DNA from: Allium sativum
Taxonomy: Eukaryota > Streptophyta > Magnoliopsida > Asparagales > Amaryllidaceae
Length of the DNA: 64,000 nt
Direction: 5' to 3'
Assembly: GCA_030737875.1 (NCBI GenBank)
Contig: CM060910.1
Coordinates: forward strand, 631,519,303-631,583,302
The notes under the pieces are model-generated. The model saw only the letters and a program-made list of their open reading frames with translations, was not told the origin of the DNA and did not search any database. The stretch's first letter is position 1. The number at the start of each line of letters is the position of its first letter. Position numbers and translations under genes: made by a program. Below are positions 9,671 to 22,505 of the stretch, piece by piece.

Positions 9671-12600
9671 TGTGACGCCCCATCCCGAGACCTTCATTAG
9701 TAAAGAGAACTACGAAGTAATCATGTCTACTAATGCAAAGAATAGGGCTGGTTAAGGGCGACCATCATGGTAATACCTTATTTAAGAGCAAAGCATGTCA
9801 ATTATGTCTCGATTTTTCTTCTTCTAATTACCTCATACGTAGTAGACACACTTAGTCCCTAACTAATGCACTCTATGGTGCTTTCGGACCATTTCAGAAT
9901 AATGTAAAATACATCAGATAAAAAACATTAGTCACAGAACAACAAACCGAATCAAAGTATATATACATAAGTACACACATCACCATACATCTCTATAATA
10001 ATACATCATACATGAGTAACAAGGACTGCTGAATCTCATGTATACACATCCCACGAAAAAAATACATCTTGATAACATAAGAGTAGACTATTCATAGGGT
10101 ATGATATCCAAGCTATAAAGATAAACCACAATAAAAGCAAGTACAAAGATCCAAGCGAAGCTGCAATCCTTACCTAACCTGCAACTCGGTCTGACCCGAG
10201 TGAACAGCACACGGGTCAGGCAAGCTAAACTTATCAGTAGTAAAGGTAAATGACTGCAAGTGATAAGGGAAACATTCCGTTGTTGCCAACGGAACGAAAT
10301 AGTTCATCAACTCATCTCTCAACGAGATGCCTCATAAGGTCTATCACGAGTTCATAAGGGAATCAATAGGCATGTAAGATATGATATAACGTTCATACTT
10401 TATTTGAGTATGAATACTTAAGAATATGAACCATAGGCATACATAATCTTTAAGTAAAGGATACACACATATAAATATGCCTTGTCTCATCGGCATATAG
10501 TGAACCCCAACACAATTCAAAATATCATAAAAATCGTCTAATAGGAACTCTTTAATTATTATACCTCATTTCATCGGTATAAACATAAATACATCTCCAA
10601 TCCTTTACTAAAACTCATCATAAAGAATTACCATAATCTATACCTTATTTCCTCGGTATAATAAAAAAAGGTCACAAATCTATCTTGATAACACCCAAAA
10701 ATGGTTCAAAACATCACATTCAAAATCACCATAAAACATAATATAAACTTGGCCTTTTTCATACTCGAGGCCTTATTCAAACATCATCATTTAAAAGATA
10801 AATTCGAAACATCAAACATCAAAACGTCATAGAAAACTGCATGTGCTTAACTTCTTGACTAGTACTATATATTGGTACTATCCATCATGATGACTAGGGC
10901 CATAAACATCATAAACATCTTAATGAATATAGCCGAAACATCGTGATGCCCTTGGTCACAAAATCCGAGTAATAACATCGTCGTGATTGGAGTCATAGAT
11001 GTCGAGATCATCATGATGGACATAGTCAAATCATCGTGATGACTCCAATCGTGTACTCGGTAATAGTACTAATAACATCTTGAATGTGTCTCAGCTTCTC
11101 GAATAGGAACTCAATAGGCGTTAACGTACGTCCCATACCATACGTTCACACCTATTGGTTTACTAATCGTTAGTCGATGCCACATTAGAAAAACCATCAT
11201 AAAACATCAACCAATATGCACTGCCTCATATCATTGGCTAGTGTAGAAATGCACAACTCGTCTCCTCTCTCTCTCGACGAGTACTGAATGACATCGTGAC
11301 TTGTCTCATCGACAAGTAAAATCCATCATGAATGTCAAGAAAACTATTAATTCATCATAAATAACTTGCCTCCTCTTCTTGGCAAGTATAAGAAACATCG
11401 CGGAGGTTATTTCCAACTATAACTTCAAATTAGAGTTTCAACATAAAAATTTGCCTCATTTCAATACGTCTAGATTGGTTTGTCTTTGAGCACAGTCAAA
11501 AATATTTCTCAACCCAATACTCTTCGCCAAAATTTGGCAGGATTTTTAAACAATTTGAGATTTAAAAAAAAAACTTTTTAAGGAAAAAGCCCATTTTTAA
11601 ATAATTATCTATTTTAAAACTAATTTAAAAATATTAACAATTGATTAAAGATCCTTTAAAATGGTGTAAAGTCTTTTATTTTCCAAACCATGATTTTTAA
11701 GAAAATTTCCAAGTTTTATTTGAAATCAAAACAATCATAACCATCAAAATCTTCAAATATTGATATTTACAATTATTTAAACTTGAATAAAATTTAAATT
11801 CAAAATATCTTTACACTAAGATAACACTTTATCGGATATCATGGCTACAAAATCCATCATCGACTTTTCAATTCAAACATCAATTAACTCAAATTTAGTA
11901 GCGAAGACTAATAAAGATGTTGCAAATTGAAACGACAAAACAAAAATCTTGTTTTTAGCCAAACTTTGAGGTCTTCTTAGCATACAAAATTATCCAAAAA
12001 TTTATGAAATTATGCAGAAATAAACTTAAGCATATGGAAAATAACATATTAAAATTTTGTAGTATTTCGTTGTAAAACGAAGAAGATACACATTTTCAAA
12101 GATTGCTCTTTTCGGACACAAATGAATTATGCTAAAAATCTAGTTTTTAGCCAATTTTTGAAGATATATTTAGCATAACAAAACAGCCCAGAAATTTATG
12201 AAATTTTACAATCATAAACTTTTGTATATCTACAAAAACATATTAAAATTTGGGATCAATTAGCTGCAAACTGAAAGAGTTATGATTTTCTGAACATAAC
12301 ACTTTTCAGGCAACAAAACAGAAAATAATGTTTGGCTGATTTGAAATAATGATTTACTATATCAAAGCAATCTATAATTTGATGAAAATTTGCAGAAATA
12401 TAGTACAACCCAAATACTATAACATATCAAAAATTGGGAATAATTCTCTACAAACTGAAAGAGTTATGAATTTCTGAACATAGCACTTTCCAGCCACAAA
12501 ACAGAAAATGATTTTTGGCTGATTTGAACCAATTATTTACTATATCAAAACAATCTAAAATTTGATGAAAATTTGCAGAAATATAGTACAACCAAAATGC

Positions 12601-14023
12601 TAAAACATATAAAAATTGGGAATAATTCTTTGCAAACTGAAAGAGTTATGATTTTCCAAACATAGCACTTTTCAGCAACAAAACGAACACAAATACCGTA
12701 GTTTTGAGCAACAAAACATACGAATTATCATTATACTTGCAAATTTAACAATAGTTTGCTATAAGCTAAGAGCTTACCTCTCTATCCAGCGGTGTAGCCA
12801 AATTTAAGCAGCAAAAGATGGGCTTTGATAGAGAAAATGCCTCTAAAAACCTGAAAGAAGTGATAAAAACAGCATGCAAACAATAAAATAGCAAAATTAA
12901 GGATTATAGAAATCAAAATTCAGATTTTTGATGGATTCAGGGATCTAATAGGAAGGAGATTACCTCTAGGTCTTGATTTAGATAGGAATCAACTTGATTT
13001 GTGGAGGAATTGCTAGGAAAATTGATTTAGAAGAGGTGGCCATTATAGGGTTTATGAGCTTTGAGGAACTTTTGATTTTGCCTTTTTCTTTTAGGGAAGA
13101 AACTAACGTGAGTAGCCGTACAAAAGCATTCTAGATCTTTCAGAGGTGGCTAATGGATTAAAGGGTGTGGACTTGTTTTCCTTAAAGCCCATTAGTACAC
13201 TCAAAATTACTTTAGCTAAGTATATATGGTGCTTTACACCAAATTATACATAAATTTCATATAAAAAGCCCAATTTACATGAAACGAATTGTATTAATCA
13301 TGTTTTAATGAGTGAAATCTATTAGTAATGAAACAATTCAAAATACACAAATAAAAAAAAATAATATTTACACAATTTAATACCAATTATTTACCAAAAT
13401 TCACATTTCATGGTGGAAAATCACTATTTTTGTCATTTTCCACCAACAAAGTTTAATTCTACATCAGTTAAGGTGTATAAAAATGTTTTCTACATTTTTA
13501 TAACTTTAAAACATTATTTCAAACTTAATTATATCATAAAAATTATTTTCTTCGTGTTTTACCCTTGCTACAACAATATTTGTCAATATTATTATTTAAG
13601 GACAAATATTTCAATTTGACAAATTTCACCATATTAACAATTATTCCTCACTTCTAACAATTACACAAAGTGTTTTAACACTTTTTTTTTAAAATATTAA
13701 AACAACATTTCCCAAAACATTTCATCTATAGATATTTCTTTCTTTCATGTTTATCCTTTTATTTTAGGACAAAAAAGCTAATATTGGAATAAAATTCCAG
13801 TATCATAAATTTTAACCCAATAATTTATTTCCATCTTTTATTTTCACACTATAATCCATAAACACCAACAAAACCCAAATTTTTAACCAACATACATTGT
13901 TTATTTTTAAGTAAACCATATTAACATCAATTTATTTCATCCATTAATTCTTAATCTCATATTAAATCATAACTTACATTATAATTTAATATTTTGTAAT
14001 CTCCAAAATTCTGGGTTGTTACA
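9671..14023 (-). repeat. 3' LTR of element C (4353 bp)
   Basis: Three zones are visible. Positions 10184-11390 carry a string of short hairpins with similar loops. Positions about 11945-12690 carry tandem units of roughly 180 bp (repeated words CAAACTGAAAGAGTTATGA and TTTGATGAAAATTTGCAGA). Positions 13200-14023 are very AT-rich. No supported coding sequence; the 69-residue frame at 13410 recurs in the other LTR only because the LTR is duplicated. Confidence 0.88.
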
Positions 14024-15821
14024 GACTTCCCTCCTAAACAAAATTGCATCCTCGCAATTCCTAGAGGAAAGACCATGAGTAAGTCAACAAACCATCAAAG
14101 AATGGAAAGAACAAATGCTTGAGATAAAGAATTCTCACCAACGCTATGAGAAGAAAGAAACCGTGATACGAGAGCTCGATAAATTCTCTAGTTTCTCAAA
14201 TGCAATCAATGGGATTATTAAACCATGAAATCTTAACGAGCGATACATTCTTGCTTTGAAGGCGCCTCACCTCCACACCAAGAACATAAATAGGCTACTA
14301 CACGACGGATAGGTTTGGAGAGATCTCAAGCTCAAGCTATTTGAAAGTGTCAATAATAGATTCGGATTAGTGAAGGTACTTCGAAGTTGAAATACAAAAA
14401 AAAAATGTCATGAGTACTCAAAAGATAATGTGGACATGATATTTAATTAGCATCTGAGACTAGGTGCTCAGTAAATGGAAATGGTCTTATATAGATAGGT
14501 GCCAACTTCCTTGATGCTGAAATACATAGTAATCTTTTTTTTTTTTTTTTTGAGATGCAAGCTTCACGATTTTCACTTTATAAATTAAATTACTACGCAT
14601 TTATAAAATCTACATCTCAAAATTTTATTGCAACTTAAATACTGCAAATTCTTCATAATCTTAGAATCGTTCACCTGAAAATTATTAAAATCATTCTTTC
14701 GATGTTAAACTTTTACTAGTCATTTCCCATGTGAACAATATCTCATACGTTGTTTTGGAACTCCTATCGACCCAAGGCGTCCCTTGTCTCGACTAGAATT
14801 CTAAAACCACGTCTAGACACATCAACATTATCAATAGCCATAATACAATTTGCTTAATACTTCCATCTTAAAATAAATCCAATTTAATACCTTTATCTTT
14901 AACACCAGAGTAATTAGAAAATATTTTCCAATAATGCACAAGGTATATTAATTACTGTACTCACTGAAACAATCAATTTGTTTATGCTGTGGACTTTGAT
15001 AAATTAAGATTATCTACTCATTAGCTTCCATCCAGGTTCGAAACAAATTTTCATCTCCACAAGAGGAATTCAAGGGATAGGATTAAACCCAATGGCTCGA
15101 TAACACAAGTCGGGTATTCGAATTCCACAACACAAAAAGATATGGTTAAATAGATCTCACATACTCATAGGATTAAGATTAACAAATGAACCGTGGCCTG
15201 AAAGTTAAAAAAGATGTAAGAGTAGTTTAAACTCTCATTCTAAGTCCAATGTATGAGATACTCCAATGATCGGAGCAAGATAACCAAAGAATCACCAATT
15301 CAATAACACGTTATAGGATGGCGAAGTCTATTCACAGAGAGATACACAATCCATAGCTAGAAAGCCTATACGGGAAGTTCCACCCTTATTAGGAGGCACA
15401 CACCATCACATCATCTATATGAGGTGTATAGTCTCCAAACGACTCCTTCTTCCCAGACCACAAAACAAGAATAGTAGTAAGGTGAATTGCAAACGAAATC
15501 ACTAATGGGTTTAATACCCAAAGACTCAAAATATAAAATGCCCATACCACACCGAAAGATAGAGTCACATATAGAACAACAATGAAGGTATAGTTAGATG
15601 AATACTACGGAATGTCAAATGAATTTTACATTCCTAGACGTATTCCTTCTATCTATCACAAAGGAATCCCAAATGGACACAAGGAAAAACAAGGACAAGG
15701 ACCAAGTAAAGGCTATGATTAAGGATGATGTGCACAAATGTATTATATTTGATGTATGGTATCCAGTATACTGTTTTGCATGTACTACATTATATTTTAT
15801 AACCATGCTCTGATACCAAGC
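14024..15821 (-). other. Interior of element C, non-coding
   Basis: About 1.8 kb lie between the LTRs. The left edge carries the polypurine tract (plus-strand GACTTCCCTCCTAAAC, 14024-14039). The right edge carries the primer site at 15807-15818. There is a T run at about 14536-14553. I found no gag, protease, reverse transcriptase or integrase motif in any frame; the 71-residue frame at 15598 shows no recognisable motif. Confidence 0.8.
15807..15818 (-). other. Primer binding site of element C
   Basis: The plus strand reads GCTCTGATACCA, identical to the primer sites of elements A and B and complementary to initiator methionine tRNA. It lies three bases from the TGTGACGCC edge of the right (5') LTR. 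Confidence 0.9.
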
Positions 15822-18800
15822 TGTGACGCCCCACCCCGAGACCTTCATTAGTAAAGAGAATTACGAAGTAATCATAGTAATAGAGCTAAGCATGTCAATT
15901 ATGTCTCGATTTTTTATTACCTCATAAGTGGTAGACACGCTTAGTCCCTAAAAAATGCACTCTACGGTGCTTTTGGACCATTTCAGAATAATGTAAAATA
16001 CATCATATAAAAAACATTAGTCACAGAACAACAAACCAGATCAGAGTATATATACGTAAGTACGCACATCACCATACATCTCTATAATAATACATCATAC
16101 ATGAGTAACAAGGACTGCTGAATCTCATGTATACACATCCCACGGAAAAAATACATCTTGATAACATAAGAGTTGACTATTCATCGGGTACAATATCTGA
16201 GCTATAAAGACAAACCACAGCAAAAGCAAGTACAAAGATCCAAGTGAAGCTGCAATCCATACCTAACCTGCAACTCGGTCTGACCCGAGTGAACAGCACA
16301 CGGGTCAGGGAAGCTAAACTTATCAGTAGTAAAGGTAAATGACTGCAAGTGATAAGGGAAACATTCCATTGTTGCCAACAGAACGAAATAGTTCATCAAC
16401 TCATCTCTCAACGAGATGCCTTATAAGGTCTATCATGAGTTCATAAGGGAATCAATAGGCATGCAAGATATGATATAACATTCATACTTTACTTGACTAT
16501 GAATAATTAAGAATATGAACCATGGGCATACATAATTTTTAAATAAAGGATACACATATAAATATGCCTCGTCTCATCGGCATATAGTAAACCCCAACAC
16601 AATTCAAAATATCATAAAAATCGTCTAATATGAACTTCTTAAAAATTATATCTCATTTCATCGGTATAAACATAAATACATCTCCAATCCTTTACTAAAA
16701 CTCATCATAAAGAATTACCATAATCTATACCTCATTTCCTCTTTATAATCATAAAAGGTCACAAATCTATCTTGATAGCACCCAAAAATGGTTCAAAACA
16801 TCACATTCGAAATCACCATAAAACATAATATAAACTTGCCCTTTTTCATACTCGAGGCCTTATTCAAACATCATCATTTAAAAGATAAATTCGAAACATC
16901 AAACATCAAAACGTCGTAGAAAAACTGCACGTGCTTAACTTCTTGACTAGTACTATATATTGGTGTCATCCATCATGATGACTAGGGCCATAAACATCAT
17001 AAACATCTTAATGACTATAGCCGAAACATTGTGATGCCCTTGGTCACAAAATCCGAGTAATAACATCGTGGTGATTGGAGTCATAGATATCGAGATCATC
17101 GTGATGGCTATAGTCAAAATCATCATGATGACTCCAATCGTGTACTCGGTAATAGTACTAGTAACATCTTGAATGTGTCTCAACTTCTCGAATAGGAACC
17201 CAATAGGCGTTAACGTACGTCCCATACCATACGTTCGCACCTATTGGCTTACTAATTGTTAGTCGATGCCACATTAGAAAAACCATCATAAAACATCAAC
17301 CAATATGCACTGCATCATATCATTGCGTAGTGTAGAAATGCACAACTCGTCTCCTCTCTCTCGACGAGTACTGAATGACGTCATGACTTGTCTCATCTCG
17401 TCGACAAGTAAAATCCATCATGAATGTCAAGAAAACTACTAATTCATCATAAATAACTTACCTCCTCTTCTTGGCAAGTATAAGAAACATCGCGGAGGTT
17501 ATTTCCAACTATAACCTCAAATTAGAGTTTCAACATAAAAATTTGCCTCATTTCATCAGCAATCATAAAAATACGTCTAGATTGGTTTATCTTTGAGCAC
17601 ATCAAAAATATTTCTCAACCCAATAGTCTTCGCCAAAATTTGGCAGGATTTTTAAACAATTTGAGAATATTTTTTAAAAAAGCTTTTTAAGGAAAAAGCC
17701 CATTTTTAAATAATTATCTATTTTAAAACTAATTTAAAAATATTAACAATTGATTAAAGATCCTTTAAAATGGTGTAAAATCTTTTATTTTCCAAACCAT
17801 GATAAGAAATTTTCCAAATTTTATTTGAAATCAAAACAATCATAACCATCAAAATCTTCAAATATTGGTATTTACCATTATTTATACTTGAATAAAATTT
17901 AAATTCGAAATATCTTCACACTAAGATAACACTTTATCGGATATCATGGCTATAAAATCCGTCATCGACTTTTCAATTCAAACATCAATTAACTCAAATT
18001 TAGTAGCGAAGACTAATAAAGATGTTGCAAATCGAAACGACGAAACAAAAATCTAGTTTTTAGCCAAACATTGACGGTCTGCTTAGCATACAAAATTATC
18101 CAATAATTTATGAAATTATGCAACAATAAACTTAAGCATATGGAAAAAAACATATTAAATTTTTATAGTATTTCGCTGTAAAACGTAGAAGATACACATT
18201 TTCAAAGATTGCTCTTTTCGGACACAAATGAATTATGCTTAAAAAATAGTTTTTAGCCATTTTTTGAAGATATATTTAGCATTACAAACAACCTAGAAAT
18301 TTATGAAATTTTACAGTCATAAACTTTTGTATATCTACAAAAACATATTAAAATTTGGGATCAATTCGCTGCAAACTGAAAGAGTTATGATTTTCCGAAC
18401 ATAGCACTTTTCAGGCAACAAAACAGAAAATGATTTTTGGCTGATTTGAACTAATGATTTACTATATCAAAACAATCTATGATTTGATGAAAATTTGTGG
18501 AAACATAGTACAACCCAAATACTAAAACATATAAAAAAAATGTGAATAACTCGCTGCAAACTGAAAGAGTTACGATTTTCCGAATATAGCACTTTTCAGC
18601 CACAAAACTGAAAATGATTTTTGGTTAATTTGAACCATTGATTTACTATATCAAAACAATCTAAAATTTGATGAAAATTTGCAGAAGTATAGTACAACCC
18701 AAATGCTAAAACATATCAAAAATTGGGAATAATTCGTTGCAAACTGAAAGAGTTATGATTTTCCAAATATAGCACTTTTCAGCAACAAAACGAACACAAA

Positions 18801-20151
18801 TCCCATAGTTTTGAGCAACAAAACATACGAATTATCATTATACTTGCAAATTTAACAATAGTTTGCTGTAAGCTAAGAGCTTACCTCTCTAACCAGCGGT
18901 GTAGCCAAATTTAAGCAGCAAAAGATGAGCTTTGATAGAGAAAATGCCTCTAAAAACCTAAAAGAAGTGATAAAAACGACATGCAAACAATAAAATAGCA
19001 AAATTTAGGATTATAGAAATCAAAATTCGGATTTTTGATAGATTCAGGGATCTAATAGGAAGGATATTACCTCTAGCTCTTGATTTAGATAGGATTCAAC
19101 TTGACTTGTCGAGGAATTGCTTGGAAAATTGATTTAGAAGAGGTGGCCATTATAGGGTTTATGAGCTTTGAGGAGCTTTTGATTTTGCCTTTTTAAAGAA
19201 ACTAACGTGAGTAGCCGTACAAAAGCATTCTAGATCTTTCAGAGGTGGCTAATGGATTAAAGGGTGTGGACTTGTTTTCCTTAAAGCCCATTAGTACACT
19301 CAAAATTACTTTAGCTAAGTATATATGGTGCTTTATACCAAATTATACATAACTTTAATATAAAAAGCCCAATTTACATGAAACGAATTGTATTAATCAT
19401 GTATTAATGAATAAAATCAATTAGTAATGAAACAATTCAAAATTTACAAATAAAAAATATATTATTTACACAATTTAATACCAATTATTTACCAATATTC
19501 ACATTTCATGGTGGAAAATCACTATTTTTGTTATTTTCCACCAACAAAGTTTAATTCTACATCAGTTAAGGTGTATAAAAATGTTTTCAACATTTTTATA
19601 ACTTTAAAACATTATTTCGAACTTAATTATATCATAAAAATCATTTTCTTCGTGTTTTACCCTTGCTACAACAATATTTGTCAATATTGTTATTTAAGGA
19701 CAAATATTTTCAATTTGACATATTTCACCATATTAACAATTATTCTTCACTTCTAACAATTATACAAAGTGTTTGAACACTTTTTTTTAAAATATTAAAA
19801 CAATATTTCCCAAAACATTTCATCTATAAATATTTCTTTCTTTCATGTTTATCCTTTTATTTTAGGACAAAAAAGCTATTATTGGAATAAAATTCCAATA
19901 TCATAAATTTTAACCCAATAATTTATTTCCATTTTTTATTTTTACTCTATAATCCATAAACACCTTGTCTTACACTTCGCTTCCATTTGTTTACAACAAA
20001 ACTCAAATTTTTAACCAACATACATTGTTTATTTTTAAATAAACCATATTATCATCAATTTGTTTCATCTATTAATTGTTAGTCTCATATTAAATCATAA
20101 CTTACATTATAATTTAATATTTTGTAATTTCCAAAATCCTGGCTTGTTACA
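15822..20151 (-). repeat. 5' LTR of element C (4330 bp)
   Basis: Partner of 9671-14023 with the same three-zone layout: hairpin string at about 16270-17490, tandem units of about 180 bp at 18050-18790, and an AT-rich end. Several hairpin arms have decayed here relative to the left copy. The outer end lies about 380 bp upstream of the SAP start codon, and this LTR would be transcribed away from that gene. Confidence 0.88.
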
Positions 20152-20366
20152 CACATGCATTTGTAATTTATCACTAAATTAATTACTCAAGGTGTTGTAA
20201 CATCGTAAAATTAGATAATAAATTAGTAGTTTGGTTAATTCGGTTTAACCGATAACTAAAAAGAATTATTTTATAAATCAATTTAGTTTTAGAACCAAAG
20301 TAAACCGATCAAAATGGAACGTTATTGTCCATTAATTCGGTTTGGACGGAACATTGCTCCACCCTA
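20152..20366. mobile_element. Right half of the split hAT-like MITE
   Basis: It starts with the CACAT target duplication of element C, contains AATTCGGTTTAACCG-type words, and ends TTGCTCCACCCTA, an inverted counterpart of the TAGGGGTGAGTA end at 9434. Together the two halves are about 450 bp. Confidence 0.6.
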
Positions 20367-20532
20367 CGCAGCTTCCTTTTAGATAGTCCACGCGCTTTCA
20401 ATTTTCAACTCAAAAATAAAATTGGGAGGGGGAAAGAGGAAGAATTTAGTTGTAATTTTCTTCGCTTTCGCCTCTCGATCAATCATTTTAAAGAAAGATT
20501 GATTTAGGGCTTTCCTTATATATACGTCCGAG
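20367..20532 (+). promoter_or_regulatory. Probable 5' UTR / proximal promoter of the SAP gene
   Basis: This is the only apparently non-repetitive stretch between the MITE end and the start codon. It is purine-rich in places (GGGAGGGGGAAAGAGG). A TTATATATA at 20516-20524 looks like a TATA box, but at under 10 bp from the ATG it is too close to be the core promoter for this start. The true transcription start is not visible and may lie in or beyond the MITE. Confidence 0.4.
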
Positions 20533-20631
20533 ATGGGAACGCCTGAATTTCCTGATTTGGGGAAACATTGCAGCGTTGACGACTGCAAGCTCATCGATTT
20601 CTTGCCTTTCACTTGCGATCGATGCGAAAAG
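20533..20631 (+). CDS. SAP11-like: SAP zinc-finger protein, exon 1 (joins 28810-29529)
   Basis: The exon gives 33 codons, MGTPEFPDLGKHC... to ...CDRCEK. It ends at AAG before a GT donor (gtgcct), in phase 0. It supplies the N-terminal four zinc ligands of the first AN1 finger: C13, C18, C28 and C31. The remaining ligands (C36, H39, H45, C47) come from exon 2, and the join restores the canonical CX4CX9CX2CX4CX2HX5HXC spacing. That is strong evidence for both splice sites. The ATG is the first in frame and gives the N-terminus usual for the family. An exon this short is easily missed on its own. Confidence 0.92.
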
Positions 20632-21099
20632 GTGCCTTTCTCCTTCGTTTGATTATTACAAAGCTTATTCTATCTTTTCATTATATTGTTTGTATGTCGG
20701 TAGTTGGTTGTTCTTTTCAAATTTGAATGAATTATGAGTCTAGATTGACTGTAAGATAAGTATGTTTGGGTCTTTATACTTAGGAACAGATAACGCAATG
20801 TTAAAAGCATGAGTTGTCTTTTAGGTTTTGTTGGCATTGTTTGTATCGTTGATTAATTGGAAGCAGCTAAATCGTCGGAGCTTCTCAATAATGATTACCA
20901 ACTAAGGTGATTTTTTCTGTGTTTTTATCTTGTTAAGAATACGTTAGTGATATACGTTTGCGCTGGCTGGCTTTTTAGAATAAAAAGCTGGATCTTGCCA
21001 TTGTTGTGAAAGAGAATAAACAGCTGAAGTTTGTGGCATAAAAGAATGTGAAAAAAGGGAATAAGAACAGTAGTTGAAAATATGGATATTCCAAGAAGG

Positions 21100-21128
<29 letters not shown>
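21100..21128 (+). repeat. Long poly-A tract in intron 1
   Basis: An uninterrupted A run of nearly 30 bases follows GGATATTCCAAGAAGG. It could be the tail of an old retroposed sequence, but no SINE or LINE body could be recognised just upstream, so origin is left open. Confidence 0.7.
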
Positions 21129-21130
<2 letters not shown>

Positions 21131-22505
21131 AGGCATTTCAAGTTGTACTGTCAATTGAGATTGGGTTGAGTTCAGTTTCAGTCACCAGATCTGGCAACAA
21201 ACTTCATACCTGCGTATCCTACACAGACTGGAGAGTTTATGTCTAACTTAAGGTCCCTGGTGGGTATTCCTTTGGGTTTTGGACTTGAAAATCGAACCCC
21301 ATGCCCGAACTGATTTATCGTAGTTTTATATTGCGCAGAATTAATGGTTTGATAAAGAGTAGCCAACTCATGAAAGCATTAATTTTGTTATGTTAACAAC
21401 TGTGCATTTGTTAAATTTTGTTTTTGGTTTTCAAACGTACACGGCAAATTAGCAAAAAAGGAAGAGAGCAATATGATTTGTATTACGTCATTATATTGTT
21501 TTTTAGTTATTTCACACAGTTTGATTGGTTTTGATTTCAAAGGAAATCTACTAACTATAGAAGACTATAGTTTGAATGATATGCCCATTGGCCTAGATAT
21601 GGTCATATCTAAAAAAAGAAATGTTATGTCATCCTATGAATAATTTAATGGCAAATTCTATTTGAATCCACGATTTTGCTGAGTTCACCTAGAAAAATCA
21701 ATAAGCAAACTACCCCTATTTTGCTATTTTTTAATCATACCTCGTATGGTGACCATGAGGTGCCCTAAAGGCACCTCACAGGGACTCTACGAGATGCCTT
21801 TAGCACATCATGTAAATCGCCTACGAGAGAGGGTGAAATTGGCTTTTTTTAAATAATACACGGGTGCACTCAACAAAATGCTGGGTTCCTCCCGTTTCTT
21901 CAATTTTGCTGGGTGAACTCAGCAAAACCGAGGGTTTAAATAGAATTACCCTGATTTTATTATTGTAAAAAACAATATATAGTTCTGATATAAACAAATT
22001 ATTTGTAAACAGAAAGGTGGATGATAAACTTATTCAGACATGATACTACGTTGCATGATAACAGTAAAGTATGTAGACTTGCTTTGAGTATACTACGTAA
22101 ATATAATAGGTTTTTCAAATCAACTGCTACATGCATTAGCCTTCAAGTGTAGAAAACTTGTTTTTTTTTTCCTCATTATAATATGTAATGAATCGGCGAA
22201 GAATTAAAACTTTCTTTGGGAACACTATTAAATAATAAATACTAATTTTATGTGTTTTCAGGTCGGAAATAAGCAAACAAAATTTTGAAATAAGGTCGGA
22301 AATGGTAAGGTGTTTTTTTTTTTACACCTTTTGTGTTGTTTGGTGCACCTTTCATATGTGATAAAAGGCATTTAGGTCATGCTGTGTATGCCCCATGACA
22401 TACAATGTGATGTCTTTGCATCTGCAGCCTAGGTGTGTGTTGGTGCTTGATATTCAGTGGTTTACTTAATTACTTATCTTGAATATTTGAGAATGTTACC
22501 CAGAC

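Larger units (their letters stand above)
9671..20151 (-). mobile_element. Element C: LARD-like non-coding LTR retrotransposon
   Basis: Two long direct repeats (9671-14023 and 15822-20151) start TGTGACGCCCC and end TTGTTACA on the plus strand. They flank a 1.8 kb interior with a primer site next to the right LTR and a polypurine tract next to the left LTR, so the element is on the minus strand. The 5-bp target duplication CACAT is present at 9666-9670 and 20152-20156. No gag or pol frame was found. LTRs over 4 kb with a non-coding interior fit the definition of a large retrotransposon derivative (LARD), which depends on proteins from another element. The LTRs differ by scattered substitutions and small indels, more than in element A, so it appears older. 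Confidence 0.9.

Noticed and set aside
13410..13619. MVENHYFCHFPPTKF frame in element C, also at 19508
   Set aside because: Repeated by LTR duplication; AT-rich composition, no motif, and different end points in the two LTRs.
20516..20524. TTATATATA as the SAP core promoter
   Set aside because: Under 10 bp from the start codon, which leaves no room for a 5' UTR for this ATG.
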